NCBI GenBank assembly: GCA_000955785.1
Contig: JYOD01000005.1
Coordinates: forward strand, 52,746 to 116,745
Direction of reading: 5' to 3'
Source: Burkholderiaceae bacterium 16
Lineage (GTDB): Bacteria > Pseudomonadota > Gammaproteobacteria > Burkholderiales > Burkholderiaceae
Length of the DNA: 64,000 nt
The notes below the pieces were generated by a model. That model was not told the DNA's origin and did no database searches. It was given only the letters and a program-made list of their open reading frames with translations. Position numbers and translations under genes: made by a program. Shown piece after piece: positions 30,527 through 41,503 of the stretch; position 1 is the stretch's first letter, and each line of letters opens with the position of its first letter.

Positions 30527-31178
30527 GCGTCAACAGCCAGTCTTGCAGGTCGGCGATCGAGGATGCGCAATGCAGCGGCGCCATTGCACGCAAGGCGTCC
30601 GCCGGGTGGGCGCCATAGCCGACACCGATCCCTGCCGCGCCGGCATTGGCCGCCATCTGCAGGTCATGGGTCGTATCGCCGATCATGACCGTGCGCTCCA
30701 TATCCTGCCCCAACTCCCTGGTCAGCTCTTGCAGCATGGCCGGGTGAGGCTTGGAAAAGGTTTCGTCCGCACAGCGCGTACCGTCGAACAGACGGACCAG
30801 GCCAGTAGCCTCCAGGGCACGCTGGAGGCCAACGCGGGTCTTGCCCGTTGCCACGCCAAGAAAATAGTGCTCGGCGCGCAGGGCCTCCAGCATCTCGCGC
30901 ACCCCATCGAACAGCACCAATTCCGCGTCGCGGGTCAGGAAGTGGAAGCGATAGCGCTCTGCCAGCTTGGGATAGTCAGCGGGATCGAGCGTGGGCACCG
31001 CATAGGACAGCGCATCCTTGAGCCCCAGCCCGATCACATGGCTGGCCGCGCTGTCGTCGGGCACCGGCAGGCCAAGGTCGCGGCTGGCTAGCTGGATGCA
31101 CTTGGCGATGGTCGGGGTGGAATCCATCAGGGTTCCATCCCAGTCGAACACGATCAGGTCGAAGCGTTGCCTGGCCAT
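30519..31178 (-). CDS. gph: HAD-IA family hydrolase, phosphoglycolate phosphatase-like
   Basis: Small-molecule phosphatase. The 219-residue protein has HAD motif I FDWDGTLMDS, motif II VATGKTRVG (T), motif III Lys in FSKPHP, and motif IV MIGDTTHDLQMA. The substrate cannot be fixed from sequence: phosphoglycolate or a nucleotide are both possible. It lies between rluC (20-base gap) and the Rieske gene. The start at MARQRFDLIVFDWD was taken as nearest the fold. Confidence 0.88.
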   Translation of the reverse strand: MARQRFDLIVFDWDGTLMDSTPTIAKCIQLASRDLGLPVPDDSAASHVIGLGLKDALSYAVPTLDPADYPKLAERYRFHFLTRDAELVLFDGVREMLEALRAEHYFLGVATGKTRVGLQRALEATGLVRLFDGTRCADETFSKPHPAMLQELTRELGQDMERTVMIGDTTHDLQMAANAGAAGIGVGYGAHPADALRAMAPLHCASSIADLQDWLLTHA

Positions 31179-31197
31179 TGATTTCCTCATGGGCGCC

Positions 31198-32199
31198 TTA
31201 GTCGCGGGCGCGCTGGTTACGTGCTTGCTGCAGGAAGGTTTCGCACTCCGGCGGCATGGGTGCAACGACAGTGATGATTTCACCACTTATCGGATGTGTA
31301 AAAGTCAGGCTATGCGCGTGCAGGAACATGCGCTTGAGCCCGGGATTTGCGCCACTGCGGGCCAGCGCCTTGTTCAGGGCGAAATCGCCGTATTTTTCGT
31401 CGCCGAGGATAGGGAAGCCGGAATGCGCCAGGTGGACCCGGATCTGGTGCGTCCGTCCCGTCTTCAGCTCGGCCTCGAGCAGGGTGAAGCCCGGCATGAC
31501 TTCAAGCCGGTTGAACACGGTATGCGAGGCAATCCCGTCGTCCTGCACGCGTACCCGGCGCTCTCCCTCGGCGGTGGTGTATTTAAATAGTGGCAGCTTC
31601 ACGTGCTGCCGGGCATTCTCAAAGTGCCCTGCCACGCACGCGAAGTATCGCTTGTCCAGCGCGCTGCCGCGCATCTGTTCATGGAGGTTGACCAGCGCCG
31701 AGCGTTTCTTCGCCAGCACCAGCAGGCCGGAGGTCTCGCGATCGAGCCGGTGCACGAGTTCAAGGAACTTCGCCTGCGGGCGCGCCCGCCGCAACTGCTC
31801 GATCACGCCAAACGCCACGCCGGACCCGCCGTGCACTGCCACGCCGGCAGGCTTGTTGATCACCAGCAGGTAATCATCCTCGAAGACAACCGGGAAACTG
31901 GCCGGCGGCACGAATTTGCCGCCATCAGGTGCCGGAGTCGCGACCCGCATGGGCGGGATCCGCACGACATCGCCAATCTGCAGGCGATAAGTCGCATCGA
32001 CCCGGCCCTTGTTGACGCGCACTTCCCCCGACCTCAGGATGCGGTAGACATGACTCTTCGGCACCCCTTTCGAGAGCTTCAGCAGGAAGTTGTCGATCCG
32101 CTGGCCATCGGCCTCGTCGCCGATTGTTACGTACGCCACCTGGGGCCCGGCCGCGGCGGGCCGCACCTCTTTTTCAATTTGATGGCGTAACTCATTCAT
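31198..32199 (-). CDS. rluC: 23S rRNA pseudouridine synthase RluC
   Basis: Makes pseudouridines 955, 2504 and 2580 in 23S rRNA. The 333-residue protein has an N-terminal S4-like RNA-binding domain (GQRIDNFLLKLSKGVPKS), the RluA-family catalytic motif LVHRLDRETSGLLVLAKK with the active Asp, and GRTHQIRVHLAHSGFPILGD. It is divergent from rne, as in E. coli, with about 760 bases between them. Confidence 0.95.
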   Translation of the reverse strand: MNELRHQIEKEVRPAAAGPQVAYVTIGDEADGQRIDNFLLKLSKGVPKSHVYRILRSGEVRVNKGRVDATYRLQIGDVVRIPPMRVATPAPDGGKFVPPASFPVVFEDDYLLVINKPAGVAVHGGSGVAFGVIEQLRRARPQAKFLELVHRLDRETSGLLVLAKKRSALVNLHEQMRGSALDKRYFACVAGHFENARQHVKLPLFKYTTAEGERRVRVQDDGIASHTVFNRLEVMPGFTLLEAELKTGRTHQIRVHLAHSGFPILGDEKYGDFALNKALARSGANPGLKRMFLHAHSLTFTHPISGEIITVVAPMPPECETFLQQARNQRARD

Positions 32200-32205
32200 T
32201 TTCAA

Positions 32206-32965
32206 TATAATTTCCTCGCTGTTCCGGCCAAAGACCGGCAGCGCAAGTCAGGTGTAGGCGATTCGTCGTATTTTACACTTTGGGTTGCCGCCAGCCCTGC
32301 CAGCCTCCGGCTTCTTTGCGTACAACGCGAGCCCCGGGCTGGTGAATGGCAGCAAAAACGCAGCACGCACGGTATCGCCCGCGCAGGAAGTCGCCCAAAG
32401 GCAACTTCGGCGCTGACGGCGGTCACGTGGGAATGTAGTGTTCAGGTAGAACAGAATTTGATAGTGGATGCCCTCCCGGCATCCACTCTGGTGAGAGAAG
32501 TCCCGCCCGCACCGGGAAACGGTGCCGCCGGCATGCTTCCAACGCCGCCTGACTAGTTGTACCGGCGCCCGGTCGCAGAACTCCAAGAAGTAGTAGGTGC
32601 GCCCGCCAGGAGATGTCAGGTAGCGAAGCAGCATTGCCGTGACGACAAACTTGCTCTTTGACGCGTCTAGGCCTTCCGCGGCCGGCCGCGATGCGACGGC
32701 GCCCCTTTGCGCCCGCGTCGCCGCCATGCCAGCCGGAAACCCGCCGGATCGCTGCGAAGAGCAGCTTGCCGGCGTTCTCTCCGACCATGCGGACGGCGCT
32801 TTCGACGTCGTTACCTCTCTTTCACCCGCGCCCAGCCGGCCGCGCCCATTTGCGCGCCGGCGCTTTCGGCAATTCTCGCGCCCTCACTCGCTCCCTCGCG
32901 TGCTCCACGGAACGCCGCGGGCACCGCATGCCGGTGCAATCCTCGGCATTGAGTGAGGTAATGCG
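32206..32965 (+). promoter_or_regulatory. Long rluC-rne intergenic region with rne leader
   Basis: This 760-base stretch holds no supported gene. Open frames on the minus strand (32202-32727) have no family signature. It must contain divergent rluC and rne promoters. A 9-bp hairpin lies at 32464-32486, and the last 400 bases are GC-rich with several smaller inverted repeats. In E. coli RNase E autoregulates through a 361-base structured leader; a similar role here is inferred from length, position and target gene. I could not assign a promoter with confidence. Confidence 0.55.
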
Positions 32966-35900
32966 ATGAAACGCATGCTTTTTAACGCGACGCAGCAGGA
33001 AGAATTGCGCGTCGCCATCGTCGACGGTCAAAAGCTGATCGATATCGACATCGAAGCTGCCGGGCGCGAACAGCGCAAGGGCAATATCTACAAGGGTGTC
33101 ATCACCCGTATCGAACCGTCGCTGGAGGCCTGCTTCGTCAACTACGGCGAAGAACGCCATGGCTTCCTGCCCTTCAAGGAAGTGGCGCGCGCCTTCTTCA
33201 AGGAAGGCGTGGACGTGCGCAACGCACGCATCCAGGACGCGCTGCACGAAGGCCAGGAACTGATCGTCCAGGTGGAAAAGGAAGAGCGCGGCAACAAGGG
33301 CGCGGCGCTGACCACCTTTATCTCGCTGGCCGGCCGCTACCTGGTGCTGATGCCCAACAACCCGCGCGGCGGTGGTGTATCGCGCCGCATCGAGGGCGAG
33401 GACCGCCAGGAACTGCGCGAGACCATGGGCCAGCTGACCGTGCCCGAGGGCATGAGCATCATTGCCCGCACCGCCGGCATCGGCCGCTCGGCCGAAGAAC
33501 TCCAGTGGGACCTGAACTACCTGCTGCAACTGTGGAAGGCCATCGACGGCGCCGCCGGCGACAACAAGGCCCCGCTGCTGATCTATCTCGAATCCAGCCT
33601 GGTGATCCGCGCCATCCGCGATTACTTCCAGCCGGATATCGGCGAGATCCTGATCGACACCGACGAAATCTACGAGCAGGCCCGCGCCTTCATGAGCGTG
33701 GTCATGCCCGACAACATGAGCCGCGTGAAGAAGTACCGGGACGATGTCCCCCTCTTCTCGCGTTTCCAGATCGAGCACCAGATCGAATCGGCGTACTCGC
33801 GCATGGTGATGCTGCCCTCGGGCGGCGCCATCGTGATCGACCATACCGAAGCCCTGGTGTCGGTGGACGTGAACTCGGCCCGCGCCACCAAGGGCGCCGA
33901 CATCGAGGAAACTGCGCTGCGCACCAATCTCGAAGCCGCCGACGAAATCGCCCGCCAGTTGCGCCTGCGCGACCTGGGTGGCCTGATCGTGATCGACTTT
34001 ATCGACATGGAAGCCAGCAAGGCGCAGAAGGACGTGGAAACGCGCCTGAAGGATGCCCTGCGCCATGACCGCGCCCGCGTGCAGATGGGCAAGATCAGCC
34101 GCTTCGGCCTGATGGAGCTGTCGCGCCAGCGCCTGCGCCCGTCGCTGTCGGAAGGCTCGCACATCACTTGCCCGCGCTGCAACGGCACTGGCCATATCCG
34201 CGATACCGAATCTTCCGCCCTGCAGGTCCTGCGCATCATCCAGGAAGAAGGGATGAAGGAAAACACCGCCGCCATCCACTGCCAGGTACCGGTGGAAGTG
34301 GCAGCGTTCCTGCTCAACGAGAAGCGCCAGGACATCAACCTGATCGAAATGCGGTTCAAGGTCAATGTGCTGCTGATCCCCAACAAGCACCTCGAGACCC
34401 CGCACTACAAGCTGGAGCGCCTGCGTCACGACGACCCGCGCCTGGAAGACAGCACCGCCAGCTACAAGATGGCCGAGGCCGCCGCCAAGGAACTGGAAGC
34501 CGACACCAGCTACAGCAGCCGCAAGAAGGAAGATGCCAAGCCGCGCCAGGAAGCCGCGGTCAAGGGCATTACCCCGGAACAGCCGGCACCGGTTTCGGTA
34601 CCGCGCGCCGAGCGCGCGCCGCGCCCGGAAGCCGCTCCCGCACGTCCGGCACCGGCCACCCAGCCGGTGGTCGGCGGCGGTTTCATCGGCTGGCTCAAGA
34701 GCCTGTTCGGCGCCAAGCCGGCAGCGCCCGCCGTCGAGCCAGTCAAGCCGGTGGACGCGGAACAACGCGGCGCGGAGAGCCGTCGCGAGCGCGGCCAGCG
34801 TGGTGAACGCGGCGAAAGCCGCGGCGAGCGTGGCCAGCGCGGCGAACGCGGTGGCGAACGCGGCGAGCGCCAGGGCCGCGGCCAGCGCGGCGAGCGCGCG
34901 CCCCAGGAACGTGGCGAGCGCGCGCCCCAGGAACGTGGCGAGCGCGCCGAACGTGGCGAACGCGTCGAGGCGCGAGGTGAACGTGGCGAGCGGGGTGAAC
35001 GCGGCGAGCGTAGCAGCCGCGCCCCGCGCCAGGCCGCGCTGGAAGTCCAGCTGGCCCGTCAGCCCGAGGGCGCACCTGCCGAGCGTACGGAAGGCCGCCG
35101 TGACCGTAACCAGGAACGCCGCGAGCGCCAGCGCGACCGCCAGCGTGAGCGCGGCGACGCACCGCGCGAAGGCGAAGCCAGCGAAAGCCTGGCTGCCGAA
35201 GCCCTTGGCACCGCAGCCGTAGCCGCCGCCGTGGCAGCCCCCGCCGTAGCGGCACCGGTTGCCTCGCACGACGACGCCGAAAACGCACGCACCGACCTGC
35301 AGGAAGCTCCTGAAGGCAGCGAAAATGGCGAAGGCGAAGAACGCCGCCGCCGCAATCGCCGTGGCCGCAATCGCTACCGCCGCGAGCGTGACGATAGCGC
35401 CCAGGCCAACGAAAGCGGTGAAGGCGAAGACTCGGGCGAAGTCCGTGAAATCGCCGCACCGGCCGTTGTCGCGGAAGCTGTCGTGGTGGAAGCCACCACC
35501 GTGGTGGTCGCCGAATCCGCTCCCAGCGTCCCGGCCTACCAGCCAGTCGAGGCTGCGGTGGTGACGCCGGAGCCGGTCGCGCCTGTCGCAGCACCTGTCG
35601 CAGCGCCTGTATCGGCACCGGTCGCTGCACCGGTCGCTGCACCGGTCATCGAAACGGTGCCTGAACCGGTGGTCGAAACGGCTGTTGCCAGCCCGGTCGC
35701 CTACGAGCCCGCACCCGTCGTGGCGGAACCCGCCGCAGTGGCGCCTGCTGTCGTGGAGCCCGCTGTCGAAGTGCCGGTGGCCGCACCCGTCACCGCTGCG
35801 GCCGCCGTGCCGCCCGCAGCCCCCGTCGTGGCGGCAGCCGCCGCGCCGGTGGCCGTGGAAAGCCTGCAACCGATGCTGGCTTCGGCCGGTCTCGAGTGGG

Positions 35901-36067
35901 TCAACACCGACGTCAGCAAGCTGCGCGCCGCGCAGGAAGCGGCCGCCAGCATCCCGCCGGCACCGCGCGTCGTGCGGGAGCGCAAGCCCCTGCCGCCGCT
36001 GCCCGAAGGTCCGATGATTCTGGTCGAAACCGCCGGCGATAACGCGCCTGCGACGCAACAGAAGTAA
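32966..36067 (+). CDS. rne: Ribonuclease E
   Basis: Endoribonuclease that starts mRNA decay and processes rRNA and tRNA. The 1033 residues form an S1 domain (about 35-125), the sensor and DNase I-like catalytic part with Asp in [13 protein letters not shown] and VIDFIDM, the zinc link CPRCNGTG near residue 405, and a disordered C-terminal half. That half has an Arg/Gly/Glu repeat tract (residues about 602-684), further Arg-rich blocks likely to bind RNA, and a Pro/Val/Ala tract (865-902). A conserved Trp-containing end ([12 protein letters not shown]) may be a partner-binding motif. A strong terminator follows. Confidence 0.96.
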   Translation: MKRMLFNATQQEELRVAIVDGQKLIDIDIEAAGREQRKGNIYKGVITRIEPSLEACFVNYGEERHGFLPFKEVARAFFKEGVDVRNARIQDALHEGQELIVQVEKEERGNKGAALTTFISLAGRYLVLMPNNPRGGGVSRRIEGEDRQELRETMGQLTVPEGMSIIARTAGIGRSAEELQWDLNYLLQLWKAIDGAAGDNKAPLLIYLESSLVIRAIRDYFQPDIGEILIDTDEIYEQARAFMSVVMPDNMSRVKKYRDDVPLFSRFQIEHQIESAYSRMVMLPSGGAIVIDHTEALVSVDVNSARATKGADIEETALRTNLEAADEIARQLRLRDLGGLIVIDFIDMEASKAQKDVETRLKDALRHDRARVQMGKISRFGLMELSRQRLRPSLSEGSHITCPRCNGTGHIRDTESSALQVLRIIQEEGMKENTAAIHCQVPVEVAAFLLNEKRQDINLIEMRFKVNVLLIPNKHLETPHYKLERLRHDDPRLEDSTASYKMAEAAAKELEADTSYSSRKKEDAKPRQEAAVKGITPEQPAPVSVPRAERAPRPEAAPARPAPATQPVVGGGFIGWLKSLFGAKPAAPAVEPVKPVDAEQRGAESRRERGQRGERGESRGERGQRGERGGERGERQGRGQRGERAPQERGERAPQERGERAERGERVEARGERGERGERGERSSRAPRQAALEVQLARQPEGAPAERTEGRRDRNQERRERQRDRQRERGDAPREGEASESLAAEALGTAAVAAAVAAPAVAAPVASHDDAENARTDLQEAPEGSENGEGEERRRRNRRGRNRYRRERDDSAQANESGEGEDSGEVREIAAPAVVAEAVVVEATTVVVAESAPSVPAYQPVEAAVVTPEPVAPVAAPVAAPVSAPVAAPVAAPVIETVPEPVVETAVASPVAYEPAPVVAEPAAVAPAVVEPAVEVPVAAPVTAAAAVPPAAPVVAAAAAPVAVESLQPMLASAGLEWVNTDVSKLRAAQEAAASIPPAPRVVRERKPLPPLPEGPMILVETAGDNAPATQQK
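34770..35018 (+). repeat. GC-rich degenerate tandem repeat in rne (Arg-Gly-Glu tract)
   Basis: Short in-frame units coding for GER, GQRGER and APQERGER are repeated for about 83 codons. One 27-base unit (about 34899-34953) occurs twice in direct succession. Such tracts are prone to length change by slippage and often vary between strains. The peptide would be strongly charged and is likely an RNA-binding linker. Confidence 0.8.
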
Positions 36068-36091
36068 GCGGCACCCTCGCGGGTATCAGGG

Positions 36092-36119
36092 AAAGGGACG
36101 GCGCAGCCGTCCCTTTTTT
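36092..36119 (+). terminator. Terminator of rne
   Basis: An 11-bp stem (36092-36102 / 36106-36116), GCA loop, then a T run, 25 bases past the stop. Confidence 0.9.
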
Positions 36120-36314
36120 CATGTCCGAGCCGGATCGGCGAGGCTCGCCCGCGTATTTCCAGGTCCTGCGCAGGGTGACGCCGGCGCTACCATGCCCGGC
36201 TCGGCTAGAATGACAATTAGATGGCACCCCCACGATGGTGCTCCGAACGGGCGCTGCTTGCCCCCACGCGACCGCGCCAAAGCCGCCCGTCACCGCATTG
36301 CCACTCCCCAGGCC

Positions 36315-37439
<1,125 letters not shown>

Positions 37440-37493
37440 CCACAATCGCCCCGCAGCCGCGCCGGCCAAACCACCAACCTATTCCGTATTCCG

Positions 37494-38093
37494 ATGATTT
37501 CACGCGACGACATTACCGGCCTGATCCTGGCCGGCGGCAGGGGCAGCCGCATGGGCGGCACCGACAAGGGCCTGCAGCCCTTCCGCGGCGCGCCCATGGC
37601 GATGCATACGCTGATGCGCCTGTCGCCGCAGACCGACGGCATGCTGATCAACGCTAACCGCAACCTGGCCGCGTATGAGTCCTTCGGCGTGCCGGTGGTC
37701 ACCGATTCGGTGCCGGACTTCGCCGGTCCCCTGGCCGGCATGCTGGCCGGGCTGGAGCAATGCCAGACGGGCTGGATGCTGAGCGCCCCCTGCGATTCGC
37801 CTTTCCTGCCGAGCGACCTGGCTGCGCGCCTGGCGGGCGCGATCGACGAGCAAGGCGCGGAGATGGCCATCCCGGTTACCATCGACGCGGACGGCCGCCG
37901 GCAAGCCCAGCCGGTGTTTTGCCTGATGCCGGTCACGGCGCACGATAGCCTGCTGGCTTTCCTCAACGGCGGCGGCCGCAAGATCGAAACCTGGGCCGCC
38001 TCTCATCGCCTGGCCGAAGTGCTGTTCGACGACGCCGGCGCCTTCGCCAATATCAATACCCTGGACGAGTTGCGCACGCTGGAAGCGCGCTGA
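37494..38093 (+). CDS. mobA: Molybdenum cofactor guanylyltransferase
   Basis: Attaches GMP to molybdopterin to form the MGD cofactor of DMSO-reductase family enzymes such as nitrate reductase and formate dehydrogenase. The 199 residues start ITGLILAGGRGSRMGGTDKGLQPF, the nucleotidyltransferase signature with the catalytic Lys, and have DSVPDFAGPLAGMLAGL and APCDSPFLP. It lies 54 bases after moaA and 36 before moeA. Confidence 0.96.
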   Translation: MISRDDITGLILAGGRGSRMGGTDKGLQPFRGAPMAMHTLMRLSPQTDGMLINANRNLAAYESFGVPVVTDSVPDFAGPLAGMLAGLEQCQTGWMLSAPCDSPFLPSDLAARLAGAIDEQGAEMAIPVTIDADGRRQAQPVFCLMPVTAHDSLLAFLNGGGRKIETWAASHRLAEVLFDDAGAFANINTLDELRTLEAR

Positions 38094-38129
38094 ACAACCA
38101 AGCCAGGCCGCTGCCCCGGGAAACGGTCC

Positions 38130-39407
38130 ATGCCATCACTACATTCCGTCATTTCCTGCCTGTCCGACTACGATCCCGGCGCGTTGCCGGTGGCGCAGGC
38201 CAACCAGATCATCGGCGAGGTGGTCGAGCCCGTACGTGGGACCGAGCAGCTCGCCATCCGCTCGGCGCTCGACCGCGTGCTCGCCGAGGACATCATCTCC
38301 ACGCTGGATGTCCCGGCGCACGATAACTCCGCCATGGACGGCTATGCGTTTGCCAGCAGCGATCTTGCCGCCGGCGGCGATATCACGCTGACGGTGGTCG
38401 GCAGCGCCTTCGCCGGCACAGCATGCGAGCAGCCGGTCGCGCGCGGGCAGGCGGTACGCATCATGACGGGCGCCATCATGCCGGCCGGCTGCGATACCGT
38501 GATTCCCCAGGAATTCGCCGAGACGCATGGCGAGCAGGTTCGCTTTGACGCCCGCGCGGTGCGTGCCGGCGACAACCGCCGTCTGCGGGGCGAAGACCTC
38601 GCCATCGGCCAGCCGGCGCTGGCCGCCGGACGCATCCTGCAGCCGGCGGACCTCGGGCTGCTGGCTTCGCTGGGCGTTGCCGAGGTCAAGGTACGCCGCC
38701 GCCTGCGCGTGGCCTTCTTCTCCACCGGAGACGAACTGCGCTCGATCGGCGAGCCGCTCGACGCGGGCTGCGTCTACGACTCCAACCGCTATACGCTGCA
38801 TGGCATGTTGCGGCGACTCAACGTGGACCTGATCGACATGGGCGTGGTACGGGACGACCCCGAAGCCCTCGAGGCGGCGTTTCGCTCCGCTTGCGAAAAC
38901 GCCGATGCGGTCATTACGTCCGGCGGCGTGTCGGTGGGCGAAGCCGACTACACCAAGCAGATCATGGCCCAGCTGGGTGATGTGACCTTCTGGAAGATCG
39001 CCATGCGCCCAGGCCGGCCCATGGCCTTCGGCCGCATCGCCTCCCATGGCCGCGAGGCGTTGCTGTTCGGCCTGCCGGGCAATCCGGTGGCGGTGATGGT
39101 GACGTTCTATCACTTCGTGCGCGCTGCGCTGCACCGGCAAATGGGCGCGAAGGTGGCGCCCCTGCCGCTGATGCGCGTGCGCAGCGCGCAGCCGATCCGC
39201 AAGAAGCCAGGCCGCACCGAGTACCAGCGCGGCATCCTGGCTCCAGCGCCGGATGGCGGCTGGCAAGTGAGCATTACCGGCCAGCAGGGATCGGGCGTGC
39301 TGCGCTCGATGAGCGAGGCCAATTGCTTTATCGTGCTCGGGCACGAGCAAGACATGGTGGCGGCCGGCGACGAGGTCGAAGTCATGCTGTTCGACGGGCT
39401 GATGTAA
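38130..39407 (+). CDS. moeA: Molybdopterin molybdenumtransferase MoeA
   Basis: Inserts molybdate into adenylylated molybdopterin. The 425-residue protein shows DVPAHDNSAMDGYAF at domain I, RIMTGAIMPAGCDTVIPQE, the catalytic ITSGGVSVGEADYTK and LFGLPGNPVAVMVTF in the MoaB-like domain, and a C-terminal beta domain. It closes the moaA-mobA-moeA operon. Confidence 0.96.
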   Translation: MPSLHSVISCLSDYDPGALPVAQANQIIGEVVEPVRGTEQLAIRSALDRVLAEDIISTLDVPAHDNSAMDGYAFASSDLAAGGDITLTVVGSAFAGTACEQPVARGQAVRIMTGAIMPAGCDTVIPQEFAETHGEQVRFDARAVRAGDNRRLRGEDLAIGQPALAAGRILQPADLGLLASLGVAEVKVRRRLRVAFFSTGDELRSIGEPLDAGCVYDSNRYTLHGMLRRLNVDLIDMGVVRDDPEALEAAFRSACENADAVITSGGVSVGEADYTKQIMAQLGDVTFWKIAMRPGRPMAFGRIASHGREALLFGLPGNPVAVMVTFYHFVRAALHRQMGAKVAPLPLMRVRSAQPIRKKPGRTEYQRGILAPAPDGGWQVSITGQQGSGVLRSMSEANCFIVLGHEQDMVAAGDEVEVMLFDGLM

Positions 39408-39577
39408 AGCTTGCCACGGTACGTTGGCTGCACCTTTGTGTCGTTTTTGCGCAGCAGTTTTGCCGGCGTTTAGCAAGCAGATCGGCGGTTTTCCTTACCC
39501 CGCGAGTGCCGGACTATGCGCCGCCTCCCCCATTCGATACACTTGCGCAACATTACTTTGCTACTGCCCAAGCTGTC

Positions 39578-39844
39578 ATGAATCAGGAGATTGCCTACCT
39601 CCACCCGGTCAAAACCGCCCGCGCGCTCGTGCTCGTGTACCTGTGCTTTTCGGTACCCATCGTCTCGCTGGGGCTGTTCGTGGCTTTCATCCGCTATGGC
39701 GACCTGCCCGGCATCACCGTCTTCACGGCACTGATTCTCAATGCGCTGATCGGCTTCGGCCTGCTCTGGCTGGCCTGCAAGGCCTACAACTGGGTGGCCG
39801 CGCGTTTCGGCGGCATCGAGGTGACGATACGGGACCTGCCCTGA
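39578..39844 (+). CDS. Small hypothetical membrane protein
   Basis: Function unknown. The 88 residues contain two hydrophobic helices (ALVLVYLCFSVPIVSLGLFVAF and VFTALILNALIGFGLLWLACKAY) with a short loop and a polar tail. The start at 39578 (ATG) fits the hydrophobic pattern; a longer in-frame extension overlaps moeA and is unlikely. It lies 170 bases after moeA with a strong terminator behind. I see no catalytic motif. Confidence 0.75.
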   Translation: MNQEIAYLHPVKTARALVLVYLCFSVPIVSLGLFVAFIRYGDLPGITVFTALILNALIGFGLLWLACKAYNWVAARFGGIEVTIRDLP

Positions 39845-39862
39845 ACTGCAGCCTCCCAAAGT

Positions 39863-39897
39863 AAAAAAAAGCGCATCGCTTCGATGCGCTTTTTTTT
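39863..39897. terminator. Bidirectional terminator
   Basis: Eight A, an 8-bp stem (39871-39878 / 39882-39889), then eight T. It separates the small membrane protein from convergent rmuC. Confidence 0.9.
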
Positions 39898-39928
39898 CAA
39901 TCTGCGGCACCGCCGGCCTCCTCGCTCC

Positions 39929-41416
39929 TCAGCCCGCTTCACCCTCTTGACGTTCTTGCGCCGCTTCGTCCGGCACGGCAGCAAGGCCGAGCAACGCTTG
40001 TGCGCTTTCGCCCGGCAGCGCCTCCACCGTGCGCAGCTTGCGCTCCATCTGGCGCGTGCGCACTTCGGCCTGCTCGATGTTGCGGGCAGCACGCTCCAGC
40101 GTGTCCCGGGTCTTGGCCAGGACATCGCCAAACTTGCCGAACTCGGTCTTGACCGCGCCGAGCACCTCCCACACTTCGCTTGAGCGGCGCTCCAGCGCGA
40201 GTGTACGAAATCCCATCTGCAGACTGTTGAGCAGGGCGGCCAGCGTGGTCGGCCCCGCTACCGTCACGCGGTAATTGCGTTGCAGCAGGTCCGCCAATCC
40301 GGGCCGCCGCAAGACTTCGGCGTACAAGCCCTCGGTAGGCAGGAAGAGGATGGCGAAATCAGTGGTGGCAGGCGGCGAAACATATTTCTCGGAAATCGTC
40401 TGCGCCTCGCGCTTGATCGCCACTTCCAGTTCTCGCCCTGCCAGGGCCACGCCGTCGACATCGCCACGCTCCTGCGCGTCGAGCAGGCGTTCGTATTGCT
40501 CCTTCGGAAACTTGGCGTCGATGGGCAGCCAAACCTGACCGCCGGCGGCATCCTTGCCCGGCAGGCGAATCGCGAACTCCACACGCGCCCCGGTATTGCG
40601 GACCGTCTCGACGTTCTTGGCGTATTGCTCGGCAGTCAGCATCTGGTCGAGCAGCATCTCCAGTTGCACTTCGCCCCAGGTCCCGCGCGATTTCACGTTG
40701 GTCAGCACCCGCTTGAGATCGCCCACGCCTTGCGCCAGCGCCTGCATTTCGCCCAGCCCGCGATGCACCTGTTCGAGCCGGTCCGACACCAGCTTGAAGG
40801 ATTCGCCAAGCCGCTGTTCGAGCGTGGCGTGCAGCTTCTCGTCGACGGTGCGGCGCATTTCCTCGAGCTTGGCTGAGTTATTCGCCTCGATTTCCTTGAG
40901 CCGCTGTTCCAGCGTGGTGCGTACTTCGCCCAGGCGGCGCTCGTTGCCCTCGGACATTTGCGCCAGTTGCTGCTGCAGCATGTCGCCGAAGCGGCGCAGC
41001 GCGCTGCCCTGCTCGTCACGTGCCTGCTGGCCGTGCTGCAGCAGGCTTTGCCTGACCTGCTCCAGTTGCTGGACATTGGACTCGGTCAGCTTGGCAAGCT
41101 GTTGCGCGAACATGTCGATCTGGTTGTTCTGCAGCGTGGCGATGCTCGTGAGTTGCGAAGACAACGTCTGCTGGAAACGCATCATCTGCTGGCCGGCCTC
41201 GCCGCGGCCGACGCGCGCGCTCTCCGTGACCTCCGTGCGCAATTCGCGCTCCAGGCGCTCATTGCCGCGCGCGCCTTCGGCTCGCAGTTCGGCGAGCTGG
41301 CGCAGCAGTTCCAGGCTGGCGGTCTCCGGCGCAACGCGTGGCCGCAGCAACAGCACCGCCAGCAGCAGCACGGCTACCAGCGCAAGAGCCAGGGTCAAAA
41401 GGGGAATCTGGGTCAT
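39929..41416 (-). CDS. rmuC: DNA recombination protein RmuC
   Basis: Membrane-anchored predicted nuclease-fold protein that limits inverted-repeat recombination; its mechanism is not settled. The 495-residue protein has one N-terminal transmembrane helix (LALALVAVLLLAVLLL), a long coiled coil rich in Gln/Glu/Leu (about residues 60-220), then the RmuC domain with RGTWGEVQLEMLLDQML, LPIDAKFPKEQYERL and AILFLPTEGLYAEVLR. Confidence 0.94.
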   Translation of the reverse strand: MTQIPLLTLALALVAVLLLAVLLLRPRVAPETASLELLRQLAELRAEGARGNERLERELRTEVTESARVGRGEAGQQMMRFQQTLSSQLTSIATLQNNQIDMFAQQLAKLTESNVQQLEQVRQSLLQHGQQARDEQGSALRRFGDMLQQQLAQMSEGNERRLGEVRTTLEQRLKEIEANNSAKLEEMRRTVDEKLHATLEQRLGESFKLVSDRLEQVHRGLGEMQALAQGVGDLKRVLTNVKSRGTWGEVQLEMLLDQMLTAEQYAKNVETVRNTGARVEFAIRLPGKDAAGGQVWLPIDAKFPKEQYERLLDAQERGDVDGVALAGRELEVAIKREAQTISEKYVSPPATTDFAILFLPTEGLYAEVLRRPGLADLLQRNYRVTVAGPTTLAALLNSLQMGFRTLALERRSSEVWEVLGAVKTEFGKFGDVLAKTRDTLERAARNIEQAEVRTRQMERKLRTVEALPGESAQALLGLAAVPDEAAQERQEGEAG

Positions 41417-41503
41417 GAAAGTCTGAAGTACGCAAAAAGCCGCGCCGCGCCGGCAAGCTGGAGAGACCAGCGCGCAGGCGGCACGACGCGTGCAGCGAGA
41501 GAA

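Noticed and set aside
32202..32727. Minus-strand open frames upstream of rluC
   Set aside because: Overlapping frames with no motif, in what is most likely leader and promoter DNA.
34770..35018. Repetitive rne tract considered as a CRISPR-like array
   Set aside because: Units are in frame, variable in length and have no spacers; it codes for a charged linker.
32822..36058. A 1078-codon open frame antisense to rne
   Set aside because: It is the mirror of a GC-rich coding region; its low-complexity His/Arg/Ala content and lack of any motif mark it as a shadow.
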